A stretch of 64,000 nucleotides of DNA from Chryseobacterium sp. 7 (GCF_003663845.1 NZ_RCCA01000001.1:4278001-4342000), one strand, 5' to 3'. Shown: positions 16,458 through 26,735, numbered from the stretch's first letter. The notes: generated from the sequence alone by a model not told the origin. Program-made: numbers and translations.

Positions 16458-17630
16458 ATGTCCCTTGCTGAAGTACAAAATGCAATTTCTGAAAAGAAAA
16501 TATGCGTTTTAATACCTACCTACAACAATGAGAAAACCCTTAAGAGGGTTATTGACGGTGTTCTCAATTACACCGAAAGTATTATTGTGGTCAATGATGG
16601 TTCTACAGATTCTACTCCACAGATCCTTTCTCAATATCCTCATATTACAGTAATTTCCTTACCGGAGAACAAAGGGAAAGGAAATGGGCTTAAAACAGGC
16701 TTTAGAAAGGCCAAAAAGTCCGGATATGATTATGCCATTACCATTGATTCGGATGGGCAGCATTATCCGGATGATATTCCCGTATTTGTAGAAGCTCTTC
16801 TTGAGGAAAAAGAGGAAGTTCTTCTGATTGGAAACCGAAATATGTCTCAGGATGGAATTCCTAAGAAAAGCAGTTTCGGAAACCGTTTTTCCAATTTCTG
16901 GTTCTGGTTTGAAACCGGTATCAAGCTGGAAGATACGCAATCTGGATACAGACTTTATCCGTTACATAAAATTCCAAAGAAATATTTTACGCCTAAGTTT
17001 GAATTTGAGATTGAAATCATTGTAAGAACTGCTTGGAGACATGTTCCGGTAAAAAACGTTCCGATTAAGGTTTTGTATGATCCCGCAGAACGTGTTTCTC
17101 ATTTCAGACCCTTCAAAGATTTTACAAGAATCAGTATTCTGAATACGGTTTTGGTAACCATTACTTTACTTTATATTATTCCGAGGAACTTTCTGAATAA
17201 TTTCAAAAAAAAAAGCTTTAAAAGGTTCATTCAGGAAGATGTCTTAGAAAGTGACGGAAGCAACCGTACAAAGGCATTTTCTATCGCCTTAGGAGTTTTT
17301 ATAGGACTTTCTCCTTTCTGGGGATTTCAGACACTTCTGGTGATAAGTTTATCTGTGCTTTTTAAGCTTAACAAAGTCCTTGCATTTGTAGCATCCAATG
17401 TAAGCCTTCCTCCTTTCATTCCTTTTATCATTGCGGCTTCGCTATTTCTTGGGGCTCCGTTTGTAAGTGGTGACAGTGATATTTTAAGTCAGGATTTAAA
17501 TTTTGAACTGATTAAAAACAATCTGCTTCAATACATTATCGGCAGCTTTATCTTAAGCACTACACTTTCTGTTCTTGCGGGCATGGCTTCTTTCCTATTT
17601 TTGAATAAAGTAAGCCCGGAAAACAATTAA
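16458..17630 (+). CDS. Family 2 glycosyltransferase fused to DUF2062 membrane domain
   Basis: A 390-residue protein. Residues ~10-235 are a GT-A glycosyltransferase 2 domain (VLIPTYNNEKTLKRVIDG, IIVVNDGSTDSTP, TIDSDGQHYPDD). Residues ~260-385 are a DUF2062 domain with several TM helices (IGLSPFWGFQTLLVISL, VASNVSLPPFIPF). Similar fusions occur in aryl polyene loci. The acceptor is unknown; a lipid-linked intermediate is plausible. It ends the + strand pigment block and faces the M36 protease gene. Confidence 0.88.
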   Translation: MSLAEVQNAISEKKICVLIPTYNNEKTLKRVIDGVLNYTESIIVVNDGSTDSTPQILSQYPHITVISLPENKGKGNGLKTGFRKAKKSGYDYAITIDSDGQHYPDDIPVFVEALLEEKEEVLLIGNRNMSQDGIPKKSSFGNRFSNFWFWFETGIKLEDTQSGYRLYPLHKIPKKYFTPKFEFEIEIIVRTAWRHVPVKNVPIKVLYDPAERVSHFRPFKDFTRISILNTVLVTITLLYIIPRNFLNNFKKKSFKRFIQEDVLESDGSNRTKAFSIALGVFIGLSPFWGFQTLLVISLSVLFKLNKVLAFVASNVSLPPFIPFIIAASLFLGAPFVSGDSDILSQDLNFELIKNNLLQYIIGSFILSTTLSVLAGMASFLFLNKVSPENN

Positions 17631-17656
17631 AAAAGCCCGGAACAAAGTTCCAGGCT
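17631..17656 (-). terminator. Terminator of the M36 protease gene
   Basis: Minus strand: AGCCTGGAAC, TTT loop, GTTCCGGGCT, then TTTTTT. One wobble pair. It lies 25 nt after the protease stop. Confidence 0.8.
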
Positions 17657-17681
17657 CATCACAATTAGTTATTATAAATTT

Positions 17682-20321
17682 CTATTTAGAAACAATAATC
17701 TTTTGAGAATAATCAATTGAATCATTGCTCACTTTCACAATATAAGCTCCATTGATTAATTTTTCTGCGCTGATGGTATTCTGCTTGTTAAGGTTAACGC
17801 TTTCCTGTGAAATCAGCTTTCCTGTAAAGTCATAGATAGAAACCGTAGTAATTCCTGATAGTTTCATATCAGACGGAGTTTTTATCGTGAATTCGTTTCT
17901 TACAGGGTTTGGATAGATAGATATTCCTTTAGAATTGTTAGTTTCTTTTACTGCCAATGCTTCACATTCTGCAGGTACAGTAAAATCTTCTACCTGATCA
18001 CTCATGTCCGCTAAAGGTTGATTCGCTCCAATTTCCAATCCATTAAGACCTCCTGCAGATGCATTCACTCCTAATCCTCTTTTAGCAAATACTCTCCAGA
18101 TCATACATTTATCTACCCCATTTGTTTTTGCCGCTTCAGCAGCAAGGATAGCATCTCTTCCCTGAGCAAACGTAGGGTTACATTGCTGTAATTTAAGAGC
18201 ATCCATTACCAACTGTAAAACTCTAGCACTTCCACTGTTTGGATCTACAAGAACGTTACTGCTGTATCCATATTTTTCTACATATTTCCAGTTAAGATCC
18301 CAAAGCATACTTGCCCAAATAAATCCGATACTATGAACATCCGGTACTGTAACAGCAATTCCTGAGATACTTGTACTTATTTTCATTCCGTTTGTACGTC
18401 CGTAAGTATAATCATTGATTGCAAAATCCGGTGAGTATTTTGCTGGTCTGATTCCAAGACCAGTAGTAGTTTGCCCTGAAACAAAAGTTCCTACCCCCCT
18501 TGCTATAGCAGAAGTATCTCCCGGTCTGGTTGTCATCATCAAAGCGAAGAAATCAGACCATCCTTCTCCCATCTGCTCATTAGACGTAAAATAAGATAAA
18601 CATGAGCTTCCTGTCCCGGTAAGACGATTAGAAATACCATGACCATATTCGTGGCTGATTACCCCGTTATCCAAACTTGCATCTTTATAAACAGCAGTTG
18701 TTTTTAATGTAGCATTTCCTACAATACCGTTAGTAAGGTCATTTACTAAAAACTGACCTTCTGACAGCCCTACCATAATAGTTGGAATAGTGATGGTAGC
18801 ATCTGTACCTCCCAGTCCTATAGGGGTATCACTTGACGGGTGGTACTGAATAACTCCTACTGCACCTGCATCTTGTAAATTTTTTGTTTTAACAGTGAAA
18901 TTACATCCTGCAGCACTTACCACAGCTATCTTTCCTACCAGACTTCCTGCAGTAACCGTAGTACATGCATTAGCTGGCGTTGAAAGAGCAAGATCTCCTG
19001 TTACAGGAGGATTCCCCATAATTTGAGGTCCAAAGCTGGCTGTTGTAGCGATTGGCGCTCTGGAAGTATAAGTAGACGGTGAATTATAATAAAGATATCT
19101 TGCGTTTCCACTTGGTGAAAAAAGGAACATCTGCATTCTTCCGCTTGTTCCGTCTGCTCCCGGATTAAAGTTGGCATTATTAAGACCGCTTCCATCTCTT
19201 GATTCCGCAAGAACCGGGTCGTTACCTGTGCCTCCGTTTCCAAAATTGTTTACCTGATAATTTCTTGCAGATTCCGTAAACCCGAATTTATAAAATACAT
19301 CATGCATTTTATTGGAGTTGTAGAATAAATTAGTTACTGCTGCTGAAGTATAGGTAGTGTGGGCCGCCGTTACATCCAAAGGAAAATCAAATGTTCTGTT
19401 TGCTCCTCCATCAGGAGAAAACTGAGGTGTATTGGTATTATTTTCGTCAGTATATGCAAATGTATTATTTCCTCTTGTTATGGTATAATGGTTAGTACCA
19501 TCAGAGTGCCATCCTTCCGGTGAAGCGGTCAGATCCCAAGGATTTGTAAGCAATGTTCTCGCTCCAAACGTAGGTGCTTCTGTAGGAAACGCAAATACAT
19601 TATAAGAAGCATTATCTGGTAATAATACAAAATTTGCTGGATTCTGAAGGTTTGCAGCAGCAATATTAGCAGGTAAAGAGGTTTGAATATTTTGTGCAAA
19701 TGCTTCCGACTGATGATCGTAAGCTTCGTCATGGAAGTTACAAGATAATGTCGTGTTTTCCTGATACAAAATAGTACCATCTTCTGTACTAACGATGGTA
19801 TTCCATACGTTGCCTGTTCCTTTTTCTTCAACGTAGAATTGATACCCCAGTGTCAATTCTCCTCCTTTTGCAAAGTAAACGGTATTAGCCATGATCGGCT
19901 CTTCTTTTCCGTCTACATTCTTAACAGAAGATAATCCATTCAGCTTTTGGATGGTACTCGCAATTAAAGCGTCTTTTTTACCACTTTCTTTTCCTTTAAT
20001 AACAGAAGGGTAGTTCTTAATAAAGGTATCTGCAAAGTTGAGCACTTTACCCTCTCTGATTAAAACGTTGGCAGAACTTCCAAAAACCGGAATACCATTA
20101 ATGGTTTGCTGTATCCCTACAACATCTCCATTTAAGCTCTTTGAAGGATCTACATTGATGATTTTGAATGTTTTCAGTTCAGGATTTATTCTTTGAAATG
20201 GTCCCTGAGCAGAATTAACGTACTCCTTAATGGTCTGTTCATATTTCTGTGCAGATAATGCACTTACACTGAAAATAGAACAAAACAGCAACAGTTTAAC
20301 ACTTAGTCGAAATTTTTTCAT
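17682..20321 (-). CDS. Secreted M36 (fungalysin) metallopeptidase with PA domain and T9SS sorting domain
   Basis: An 879-residue secreted protein: signal peptide (residues 1-24), a pro-region of FTP/PepSY type, the catalytic domain with HEYGH at 557-561 and a downstream Glu in EQMGEGWSD, a PA insert around 440-545, and a C-terminal sorting domain of type A (SIYPNPVRNEF through KVSNDSIDYSQKIIVSK) that marks it for the type IX secretion system. It likely digests extracellular protein. It stands alone between two pigment blocks and has its own terminator, so it is probably not a pigment gene. Confidence 0.93.
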   Translation of the reverse strand: MKKFRLSVKLLLFCSIFSVSALSAQKYEQTIKEYVNSAQGPFQRINPELKTFKIINVDPSKSLNGDVVGIQQTINGIPVFGSSANVLIREGKVLNFADTFIKNYPSVIKGKESGKKDALIASTIQKLNGLSSVKNVDGKEEPIMANTVYFAKGGELTLGYQFYVEEKGTGNVWNTIVSTEDGTILYQENTTLSCNFHDEAYDHQSEAFAQNIQTSLPANIAAANLQNPANFVLLPDNASYNVFAFPTEAPTFGARTLLTNPWDLTASPEGWHSDGTNHYTITRGNNTFAYTDENNTNTPQFSPDGGANRTFDFPLDVTAAHTTYTSAAVTNLFYNSNKMHDVFYKFGFTESARNYQVNNFGNGGTGNDPVLAESRDGSGLNNANFNPGADGTSGRMQMFLFSPSGNARYLYYNSPSTYTSRAPIATTASFGPQIMGNPPVTGDLALSTPANACTTVTAGSLVGKIAVVSAAGCNFTVKTKNLQDAGAVGVIQYHPSSDTPIGLGGTDATITIPTIMVGLSEGQFLVNDLTNGIVGNATLKTTAVYKDASLDNGVISHEYGHGISNRLTGTGSSCLSYFTSNEQMGEGWSDFFALMMTTRPGDTSAIARGVGTFVSGQTTTGLGIRPAKYSPDFAINDYTYGRTNGMKISTSISGIAVTVPDVHSIGFIWASMLWDLNWKYVEKYGYSSNVLVDPNSGSARVLQLVMDALKLQQCNPTFAQGRDAILAAEAAKTNGVDKCMIWRVFAKRGLGVNASAGGLNGLEIGANQPLADMSDQVEDFTVPAECEALAVKETNNSKGISIYPNPVRNEFTIKTPSDMKLSGITTVSIYDFTGKLISQESVNLNKQNTISAEKLINGAYIVKVSNDSIDYSQKIIVSK

Positions 20322-20481
20322 TTAGATTACTTTTAACAAATATTAATAGATTAGATTCAATAGTTAGTAGGGAATCAATCTGAAATGTTACACATTTTTC
20401 TAATATTTATTTAAAAATATCAATTTAAACAAAAGAAAATACCTATTCTTTCTTCAATTCATCAAAAAAATGTGAAAATTA

Positions 20482-21732
20482 TCACAAAATAAACTGTGTC
20501 AAATCTTTTAAAAACTGCTCATCTACCTTTCCTTTCGTTTCATAATCTTTTGGAGAAGGTTTCCCGGAACCAACTATAAATAAATGACTTAAAGATGGAT
20601 ACAGTTTAAACACTGCTGCTTTATTGTTCTTCAGCTCATTCTTCCAAAGGTTGAAATCTTTCTCAGTGACCTGATAATCTTTTCCGCCCTGTGCAAAAAA
20701 CATAGGAGCTTTAATTTTTTTCACCTCGTTAAGCTGATTGTAATTTTTTAAATATTGCCAGTACGCAGCAGACTGCCCCAAAGGAAGTTCAGATGCCGGT
20801 GAATTTAAATTAAATTGAGATGAGTTTAAAAAGGCCACCTGCTTTTTTACTTCCTGAACAGCCTGTGCAGAAACTTTAGCCGGATCCATAGCATGAAGAT
20901 ATTCGTATTGCTCAACTAACAGATCCTGAAGCGGTCTTGCATTTCCTGCCATAAAAATATACTTTGAAACCTGGGCTTTTTTTGCAATTTCAGGCATCAG
21001 ATAAGCTCCCTGGCTGTGTCCGAGAATAATAATCTGGTATCCTTTAAAATCGGCATTATTCTTAAAATAATCGGCTGCATTCACTGCATCATTGATGGTT
21101 TCTTCCTCTACAGTAGACTTTTCATTGAATGCCTCCGGGTAGGTATAAGTCCTTTTATCATATCGGTAAGAAGCAATTCCGTTGGCTAAAAGATATTCTG
21201 CAATATCTTTAAATGGTTTGTTTTCTCCAATGGTTTCATCCCTGTCATTCGCCCCGGAGCCATGCACGAAAACAACCAGTCTCTTTTTATCATTGGAAGG
21301 CGGAATCAAGAGTGTTCCATTCAATTCTATAGCATCACTTTTTATTTTCAAAGTGGTTTTCTCGTCCGGTTTTTCAAATGTTTTATGAGGAATTAAAAAG
21401 AAACCCATTAATTTATTGCTATCACTAAAGGTAAGCTGAACATCCAGCTTTGTTTTTTCAAATTCAGAATAATAATAGTACGTATTTCCTTCATGGTTTA
21501 CTTCAAGGATATTTTTTAATCCTCCAAGTTGTTCCTGAAGCTGTTCTGTGATGGATTTAAGCTGCTCTACCGGAATCAATCCCGCTACAGAAGAATCAAA
21601 ATAAGAATGTGCTTTTTCTGTATTTTTATCTATCAGCAAAGTTTTGATGAAAGTATTGCCAATCTCTTTTCTGTCCTGAGAAAAGGATAAAACAGAGTAA
21701 ACAATAAATAGTAAGGTTAAAAGCTTTTTCAT
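20482..21732 (-). CDS. Secreted alpha/beta hydrolase with DUF3887-like N-terminal domain
   Basis: A 416-residue protein with a signal peptide (MKKLLTLLFIVYSVLSFSQ). I use the ATG at 21732; another in-frame start lies 6 nt upstream. A DUF3887-like alpha/beta domain spans ~20-120, then a hydrolase domain with VFVHGSGAND (oxyanion), ILGHSQGAYL (nucleophile Ser in GHSQG), an Asp near FAQGGKDYQV and a His in SLSHLF. The substrate is unknown. It is the last gene of the - strand pigment block. Confidence 0.87.
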   Translation of the reverse strand: MKKLLTLLFIVYSVLSFSQDRKEIGNTFIKTLLIDKNTEKAHSYFDSSVAGLIPVEQLKSITEQLQEQLGGLKNILEVNHEGNTYYYYSEFEKTKLDVQLTFSDSNKLMGFFLIPHKTFEKPDEKTTLKIKSDAIELNGTLLIPPSNDKKRLVVFVHGSGANDRDETIGENKPFKDIAEYLLANGIASYRYDKRTYTYPEAFNEKSTVEEETINDAVNAADYFKNNADFKGYQIIILGHSQGAYLMPEIAKKAQVSKYIFMAGNARPLQDLLVEQYEYLHAMDPAKVSAQAVQEVKKQVAFLNSSQFNLNSPASELPLGQSAAYWQYLKNYNQLNEVKKIKAPMFFAQGGKDYQVTEKDFNLWKNELKNNKAAVFKLYPSLSHLFIVGSGKPSPKDYETKGKVDEQFLKDLTQFIL

Positions 21733-21738
21733 AATCAA

Positions 21739-22104
21739 TTATTTAAAAACCACATCAGAAAATGATAATGGAGTCATCATGATGGTGACAAATATCGCAA
21801 TAATTACTAAAGCCAGCTGTGTTATATGATAGGTTTTTTCTCTTTCGTCTTCGTTGATTTCAAAGGTAAATTTTATTTTATCCGGTCTTCTGATAATCAG
21901 CCAGATAAAGAAAAGGATAACCAAATTCATCAGTATAGGGAATACAAGAAATATTTTGCTTCCATAATTGTCTTTCAGGTTTCCGTAACCATGAATTGTG
22001 ATGGTATCCGGTATTGAGCTGTATACGGTGCACAAATACACTGAATAACAGACGATAATAACAAAAGGAGTGCAGAACAGCAGTTTTATATATTTAGGGA
22101 TCAT
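21739..22104 (-). CDS. DUF1648-like membrane protein
   Basis: A 121-residue protein with three TM segments (about 8-28, 51-70, 94-112). The loop SSIPDTITIHGYGNL matches the LPxxxPxHxxxxG signature of DUF1648 proteins. It overlaps the C45 gene by 4 nt and is followed 6 nt later by the hydrolase gene. The function is unknown. Confidence 0.7.
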   Translation of the reverse strand: MIPKYIKLLFCTPFVIIVCYSVYLCTVYSSIPDTITIHGYGNLKDNYGSKIFLVFPILMNLVILFFIWLIIRRPDKIKFTFEINEDEREKTYHITQLALVIIAIFVTIMMTPLSFSDVVFK

Positions 22105-23789
22105 TTCAGTTTCTTTAAAGTTTTCTTCAGGTATTTTTCTACATTTTCCCTGTCCGGAACGGTTGTAATTTCTTTTGTCAAAGCTTTTTCAAACTCAGTT
22201 TTTGCTTTTGAATATTCTTTTTTGTTGAAATAATATTTCCCGGATTGATAATACACCAGCCAAAAATCAGGGTTCATAGCCTTATAAGAGGTAATAACAT
22301 CATCTGTCAACAATGTATTTTTATCATTGACAGCTGCATTGATTTCTTTGCCATACATTTTAGACAATTCATAATTTTTGAATTCTTTGGAATCAACAAA
22401 TGGATCTCTTATGATATTAAATTCTGTTTTCGCCTGGAGACTTTGTCCCACATTTTTACCGGAAAAAATTTCATTCAAATCATAACATACAAATTCTCCC
22501 AGCTGATAGGGATTGGAAGAAACCCAAACCCATTTTTTCTGAGGCGAAAATATAACGGCATGGTGAGCCAAAAGCTGATTAAGGGCTTTTTCATTGCCAT
22601 AGCCAATACTTTTATCTTGTAAGCCGGATCTATTTCTTAAAATGGAAGCCATCTTTTCAGGGGTAATCTTCTTTTCTTCCTGCAAAAGCTCCTGCAATTT
22701 TTCATAACGGTATTCAGAATGACTTTCTTCAATCTGTTTCAGATTTCTTTTATCATCTTTATAAGCCTCAGACTGAAAATGATTAGTACAAAGAATCTTG
22801 CTTGTATTCTGTACTTTGTACACTCCGAAATTTTTAGGTGAAACCTCAATAATGACAGCATTTTTATCAGCAGCACTTCCCACAAGAATGGATTCTGAAA
22901 CGAATACTTTCCTTTTTTTAGCAATAGCAATAGCATCGTCTATATTTTTAGCATACTGCAGTATTTCTCTGGTAACAAAGGAAATAGGAGTTTTTGCCGT
23001 CAAAGGGATTTTTGATTTTCCGGCGTTAATAGTTACTGTAATACCTTCTTTATTCATCCCGGAAACTACCCCGATCATTCCCGGCCAGCTTACGGACATG
23101 TAAGGAATTCCTTCTTCCGGCTGAACAAATTCCACCAGCTTATTTTTGGCAAAATCATCTCCTACATAAAAATCGAAATTTCTACCGATCAGCAGATCTC
23201 CGTCTTCGGTATTTTCGTTCCATACAGCGAGAGAACTACAGCCTACCATGGCTAGGTCCTGCATAGCATGCCCAATATCATGAGCACCGTGCAGATAAAG
23301 GTTTCTTAAATATTTGGGAGCAATAAAGTCATACTGGTCAGATGAATATTGTGACAAACCATATAATTCTGCCTGATAATCTTCCCTTACATTAAGGTAC
23401 ATTTTTCTGTTGTACCATTTTAAAAAGCCCCTCAACAGCCTTTGTTTGAATTTTGACGGCACAAAACCTTCCACTTTTGAAAAGAAAATGCTTTCCTGTT
23501 TCTGCATTAAGCTTTGCGTCAATGCACCGTTGTTATAGCCAAGCTGTAAAGGATTTCCTTTAATATAAAGCTCCCAGAGCTGCTGTTTGTTTTTGGTAAG
23601 ATAATTCTGATTGTAGCTGAAAGTGCTGTCGTTGATTTTATTTACTTTCGGAACCTCCAGAGAGTATTCTTTCACATCAGGAATATGTTTAAGAGACTTC
23701 GATATTCCGCAGGAAGTGAGGAAAAAACAAAAAATCAGATAAAAAAGAGCCCTTTTATAAGATAGATGAAACGTATTATTTTTTTTCAC
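22101..23789 (-). CDS. C45-family autoproteolytic acyltransferase/hydrolase lipoprotein
   Basis: A 562-residue protein: lipobox LTSC (Cys27), a peptidase C45/AAT-like domain with the self-cleavage site at Cys184 (AMVGCSSLAVWNE, followed by LIGRNFDFYVG), and a C-terminal TPR-like tail (KYYFNKKEYSKAKTEFEKAL). In this Ntn-hydrolase family the exposed Cys transfers or hydrolyses acyl-amide bonds. As an envelope lipoprotein in the pigment block it could act on an acylated intermediate. The start overlaps the end of the CrtI-like gene by 14 nt. Confidence 0.85.
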   Translation of the reverse strand: MKKNNTFHLSYKRALFYLIFCFFLTSCGISKSLKHIPDVKEYSLEVPKVNKINDSTFSYNQNYLTKNKQQLWELYIKGNPLQLGYNNGALTQSLMQKQESIFFSKVEGFVPSKFKQRLLRGFLKWYNRKMYLNVREDYQAELYGLSQYSSDQYDFIAPKYLRNLYLHGAHDIGHAMQDLAMVGCSSLAVWNENTEDGDLLIGRNFDFYVGDDFAKNKLVEFVQPEEGIPYMSVSWPGMIGVVSGMNKEGITVTINAGKSKIPLTAKTPISFVTREILQYAKNIDDAIAIAKKRKVFVSESILVGSAADKNAVIIEVSPKNFGVYKVQNTSKILCTNHFQSEAYKDDKRNLKQIEESHSEYRYEKLQELLQEEKKITPEKMASILRNRSGLQDKSIGYGNEKALNQLLAHHAVIFSPQKKWVWVSSNPYQLGEFVCYDLNEIFSGKNVGQSLQAKTEFNIIRDPFVDSKEFKNYELSKMYGKEINAAVNDKNTLLTDDVITSYKAMNPDFWLVYYQSGKYYFNKKEYSKAKTEFEKALTKEITTVPDRENVEKYLKKTLKKLK

Positions 23790-25316
23790 TTTGGTTTTTA
23801 TTAATCATTTGTGTCAGCCTCATATCAATTGTTTCTTTTCCCAGAATCTCTGCGCAGGTATTAAAAGCCCCAATGGTAACCCCTAAAATCCCATGCATAT
23901 TAACAGATTGCCCGGTAAGAAACAGGTTGTCAATTTTGGTACGGGGAGAAACCATTGTTTTAAGGGGTTCTCCGAGCATTTCATATATCCGTACATATTT
24001 CCTTCAAAGTTCCCGATATAGTCTCTGTAGGACAAGGGAGAAGAAGTATATATTGTTTTAATGGCATGCCTTAGATTGGGAATTTTCTTTTCTAAAGCAT
24101 CCAGCATTTTTTCTGTTTTTTCAAGTTTAAATCTTTCATAAGCAGCTCCTCTTTCATGTTCATCTGCTACGGTATTGAAAGTATTTTCCCATTCTTTCAC
24201 CTCATCAAAATCCATATAAGAAATAGCAGTAAGGCTTTCTGCGAATTCAGGGTGGTGCTTTGAAGGCGTAGAGGAAAGCATATACGTTTCCGGCCATGCT
24301 TCTTTCTTATAGCGGAATGCATTCCAAACCAGGTCTTCTGATGAATAATGGTATCTGTTGTAATTAAAATTCGGTAGGCTGTGAGGCTGTAAAACCAGAT
24401 AAATGCTAAAGCATGATGAAACCGGTTTCCAGCTTAAAACTCTGTTCAGAAAGGACTTTTTCAGCCTCTCCTCTCCTATCAGCTTAATGGTGGAACGGAT
24501 TTCAATATTGGAAATAAATTGTTTTGCGGAGTATTCTTTTCCTGTTTTTGTTTTTACAGAAGTGAGTGTATTATTTTCATTAAAAATGAATTCAGAAACT
24601 TCCGAGTGTTTGTGCACTTCTGCTCCATATTCCCGAAGCTTTCTGATCAGAAGTTTAGAGATCTGGCTTCCTCCTTTTACACATTTGCAGGCACTTTGTA
24701 TGTAAGAGTTTACTGTTAAAGCATGTACATAAAAAGGAACATTTTCAGAGTCTCCGGCATATAAAAAATTGGATCCCAGTAAAACCGACTGAAGTTTTTT
24801 GTTATGGGTAACAGATTCTATGAATCTTTTGGTGTTAAGATGCAGAATTTCTTCGTTGTAGCTGTCTTTTCCCACCACATGATATCTCGGAAACTGGCTG
24901 CATACATACTGAATTTCTTCACAGTAGTTTTCAAGGTTTTCTTTTTCTTCCGGAAAATATTTGGAAAGCTGTTCCACGAAATTCTCATAGCCCTGTGCAT
25001 GCGGATACTCTGTTTCATCATCTCCAAAACTGATTCTGTCATAGCCGTCTTCATCCATCAGATGCAACTCAAGATCATCTATGATTTCAAGATAGGAAAA
25101 GAACTGGTTCAGATTCTGGCCTTTGGATAAGCCTCCCAGATAATGAACTCCTGTATCAAAGATAAGTTTGTCCCGTGAAAAGGTCTGCAAATTTCCCCCA
25201 TATTGGTTATTTTTCTCCAGAACGCATACTTTCAGGCCTTCTTTCGCCAAAATAAGAGCTGAAACAAGACCTCCCAATCCGCTGCCGATTACAAGTATGT
25301 CGTATGCTTTCTTCAA
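23776..25316 (-). pseudogene. CrtI/phytoene-desaturase-like FAD oxidoreductase, frameshifted near the 3' end
   Basis: The first ~440 residues read well: FAD-binding GSGLGGLVSALILAKEGLKV, GGNLQTF and the family body through YRDYIGNFEGNMYGYMK. Then the frame turns to nonsense and stops at 23883. The other frame continues with the expected C-terminus (SPRTKIDNLFLTGQSVNMHGILGV) to a stop at 23776, overlapping the C45 start by 14 nt as a real gene end would. One base is missing near 23958-23967, in the AAAA or CCCC runs (minus strand). Repaired length is 513 residues. Family role: polyene dehydrogenation or isomerisation. The break may be real or a sequencing error. Confidence 0.85.
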
Positions 25317-25475
25317 AAGAGAATGTGCTTTTAATAATTAAGAAACAGGGAATTTAAGACATTTAAAGATTACTTTGGTCAAGCAAGCATAGAAATTTTG
25401 TAAGTGATCTTAAATTTCGGTAAATCTTAATGGTTTTTAGTTTTTTATTCGTTTTATGGGATAAAAATAGAAAAA

Positions 25476-26360
25476 TTAATCAACATCATCCCAAAAATCA
25501 AAATAATTAAACCATTGAAGCGGATATTTTTTCACCATAGTTTCAAGATTATCGACATAAGACTGTAAAAGTCCCTGTGAATCACGGTTTTTGATATTCC
25601 GGGCTACTCTTGCATACAGATGGTAATGAAGATTTTTCTCTTTCATCACATAAACATATACTACGGGAACGCCTAATCTTGAGGCGATCAAAAACGGGCC
25701 AGCCGGAAATTTAGCACTTTTCCCGAGCAATTCTGCCTCCAGATATTTGGATCCTTCAAAATAACGGTCTCCTGTAAAACAAATCAATTCATTTTCAGAC
25801 AGTGCTTTATTGATCTCAAAGATATGAGACATGTCTTCTTTTACATAAATGAATTTGATAGTGCTTTCTTTTACGGCAACACTTTCCAGATATTCCTTAA
25901 TTACAGTTACTTCCTGGTCTGTAGTTACCAGATTAATCTGACAGTCGAAGTCGATGTCCGCGAAAAAATGTTCTGCAATTTCAAAATTACCGATATGGGC
26001 ACTGATCAGCACGCCTCCTTTTTTTGCGGCTAAAAGGTTTCTGAGGTTTTCAATACCATCAAACTCATAGGTATATTTTTCTCTGAGTCCGGCAGAAATA
26101 GCAGTTTTATCAATCAAAACTTTTCCAAAAGTAAAATAGCTTTTAAATATAGAAGCTTTGGATTTCCAGTATCCGTAGTTCAGTCTTTTCTGAAAGTAAT
26201 AAAGAATGTATTGGTTGCTTTTCTTCTGGAATAATGAGTAATAGGCTGCCACAAAGTAAAGCACGCCATATGAACTTCTGATTCCGATATTTCTAATACA
26301 CCAGACGAATATTCTGTATCCGAGTACTGTTCCTTTAGATTTACCTTTCCACTTGTTCAT
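25476..26360 (-). CDS. LpxL/HtrB-like lysophospholipid acyltransferase
   Basis: A 294-residue protein of the lipid A late acyltransferase superfamily: an N-terminal amphipathic/TM segment (RNIGIRSSYGVLYFVAAYYS), the catalytic HxxxxE (SAHIGNFEIAE) and later FTGDRYFEGSKY. In aryl polyene loci such enzymes attach the polyene to a lipid-like carrier. The 120-nt gap to the upstream ACP holds a perfect inverted repeat. Confidence 0.85.
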   Translation of the reverse strand: MNKWKGKSKGTVLGYRIFVWCIRNIGIRSSYGVLYFVAAYYSLFQKKSNQYILYYFQKRLNYGYWKSKASIFKSYFTFGKVLIDKTAISAGLREKYTYEFDGIENLRNLLAAKKGGVLISAHIGNFEIAEHFFADIDFDCQINLVTTDQEVTVIKEYLESVAVKESTIKFIYVKEDMSHIFEINKALSENELICFTGDRYFEGSKYLEAELLGKSAKFPAGPFLIASRLGVPVVYVYVMKEKNLHYHLYARVARNIKNRDSQGLLQSYVDNLETMVKKYPLQWFNYFDFWDDVD

Positions 26361-26385
26361 ATATAGAATTTATGATAACAGAGAA

Positions 26386-26448
26386 CCAATGTAATAATAC
26401 CTTTTTTAAAGCGATCGTTACCGGATCACTGTGATATTATTACATTGG
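26386..26448. repeat. Perfect 14-bp inverted repeat inside the pigment operon
   Basis: CCAATGTAATAATA at 26386-26399 pairs with TATTATTACATTGG at 26435-26448. There is no T run, so it is not a classical terminator. The minus-strand right arm belongs to the dispersed 20-mer also seen at 10697. Confidence 0.75.
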
Positions 26449-26480
26449 CACATTTTATAGAATAAAGATTTACTCAATAA

Positions 26481-26735
26481 CTAAGCGTTTTTTTCAGCAA
26501 TCTTATGTTCAATTGTTGTATAGAAATCATCAAATGTTACCATTTTCTTGAAATCTGCTTCTCCTAATTTCACCCCGAAATTGGATTCAATCACGACTAC
26601 CATGTCGATATAATCTAAGCTGTCTAAGCCCAGTGTATTTTTAAGGTTGGCATCATTACTGATTTCGTCTCCATCAACCTCAAATTCGTTGACCAGAAAA
26701 TCATTAACAATAGCAACAATTTTTTCCCTTTCCAT
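26481..26735 (-). CDS. Acyl carrier protein (second)
   Basis: An 84-residue ACP with the phosphopantetheine site LGLDSLDYID (Ser39). I prefer the ATG at 26735 (MEREKIVAI); a TTG at 26747 inside the ketosynthase gene would add four residues. It lies 4 nt after the ketosynthase stop. Paired with that ketosynthase, it may serve the aryl starter or the alkyl chain. Confidence 0.93.
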   Translation of the reverse strand: MEREKIVAIVNDFLVNEFEVDGDEISNDANLKNTLGLDSLDYIDMVVVIESNFGVKLGEADFKKMVTFDDFYTTIEHKIAEKNA

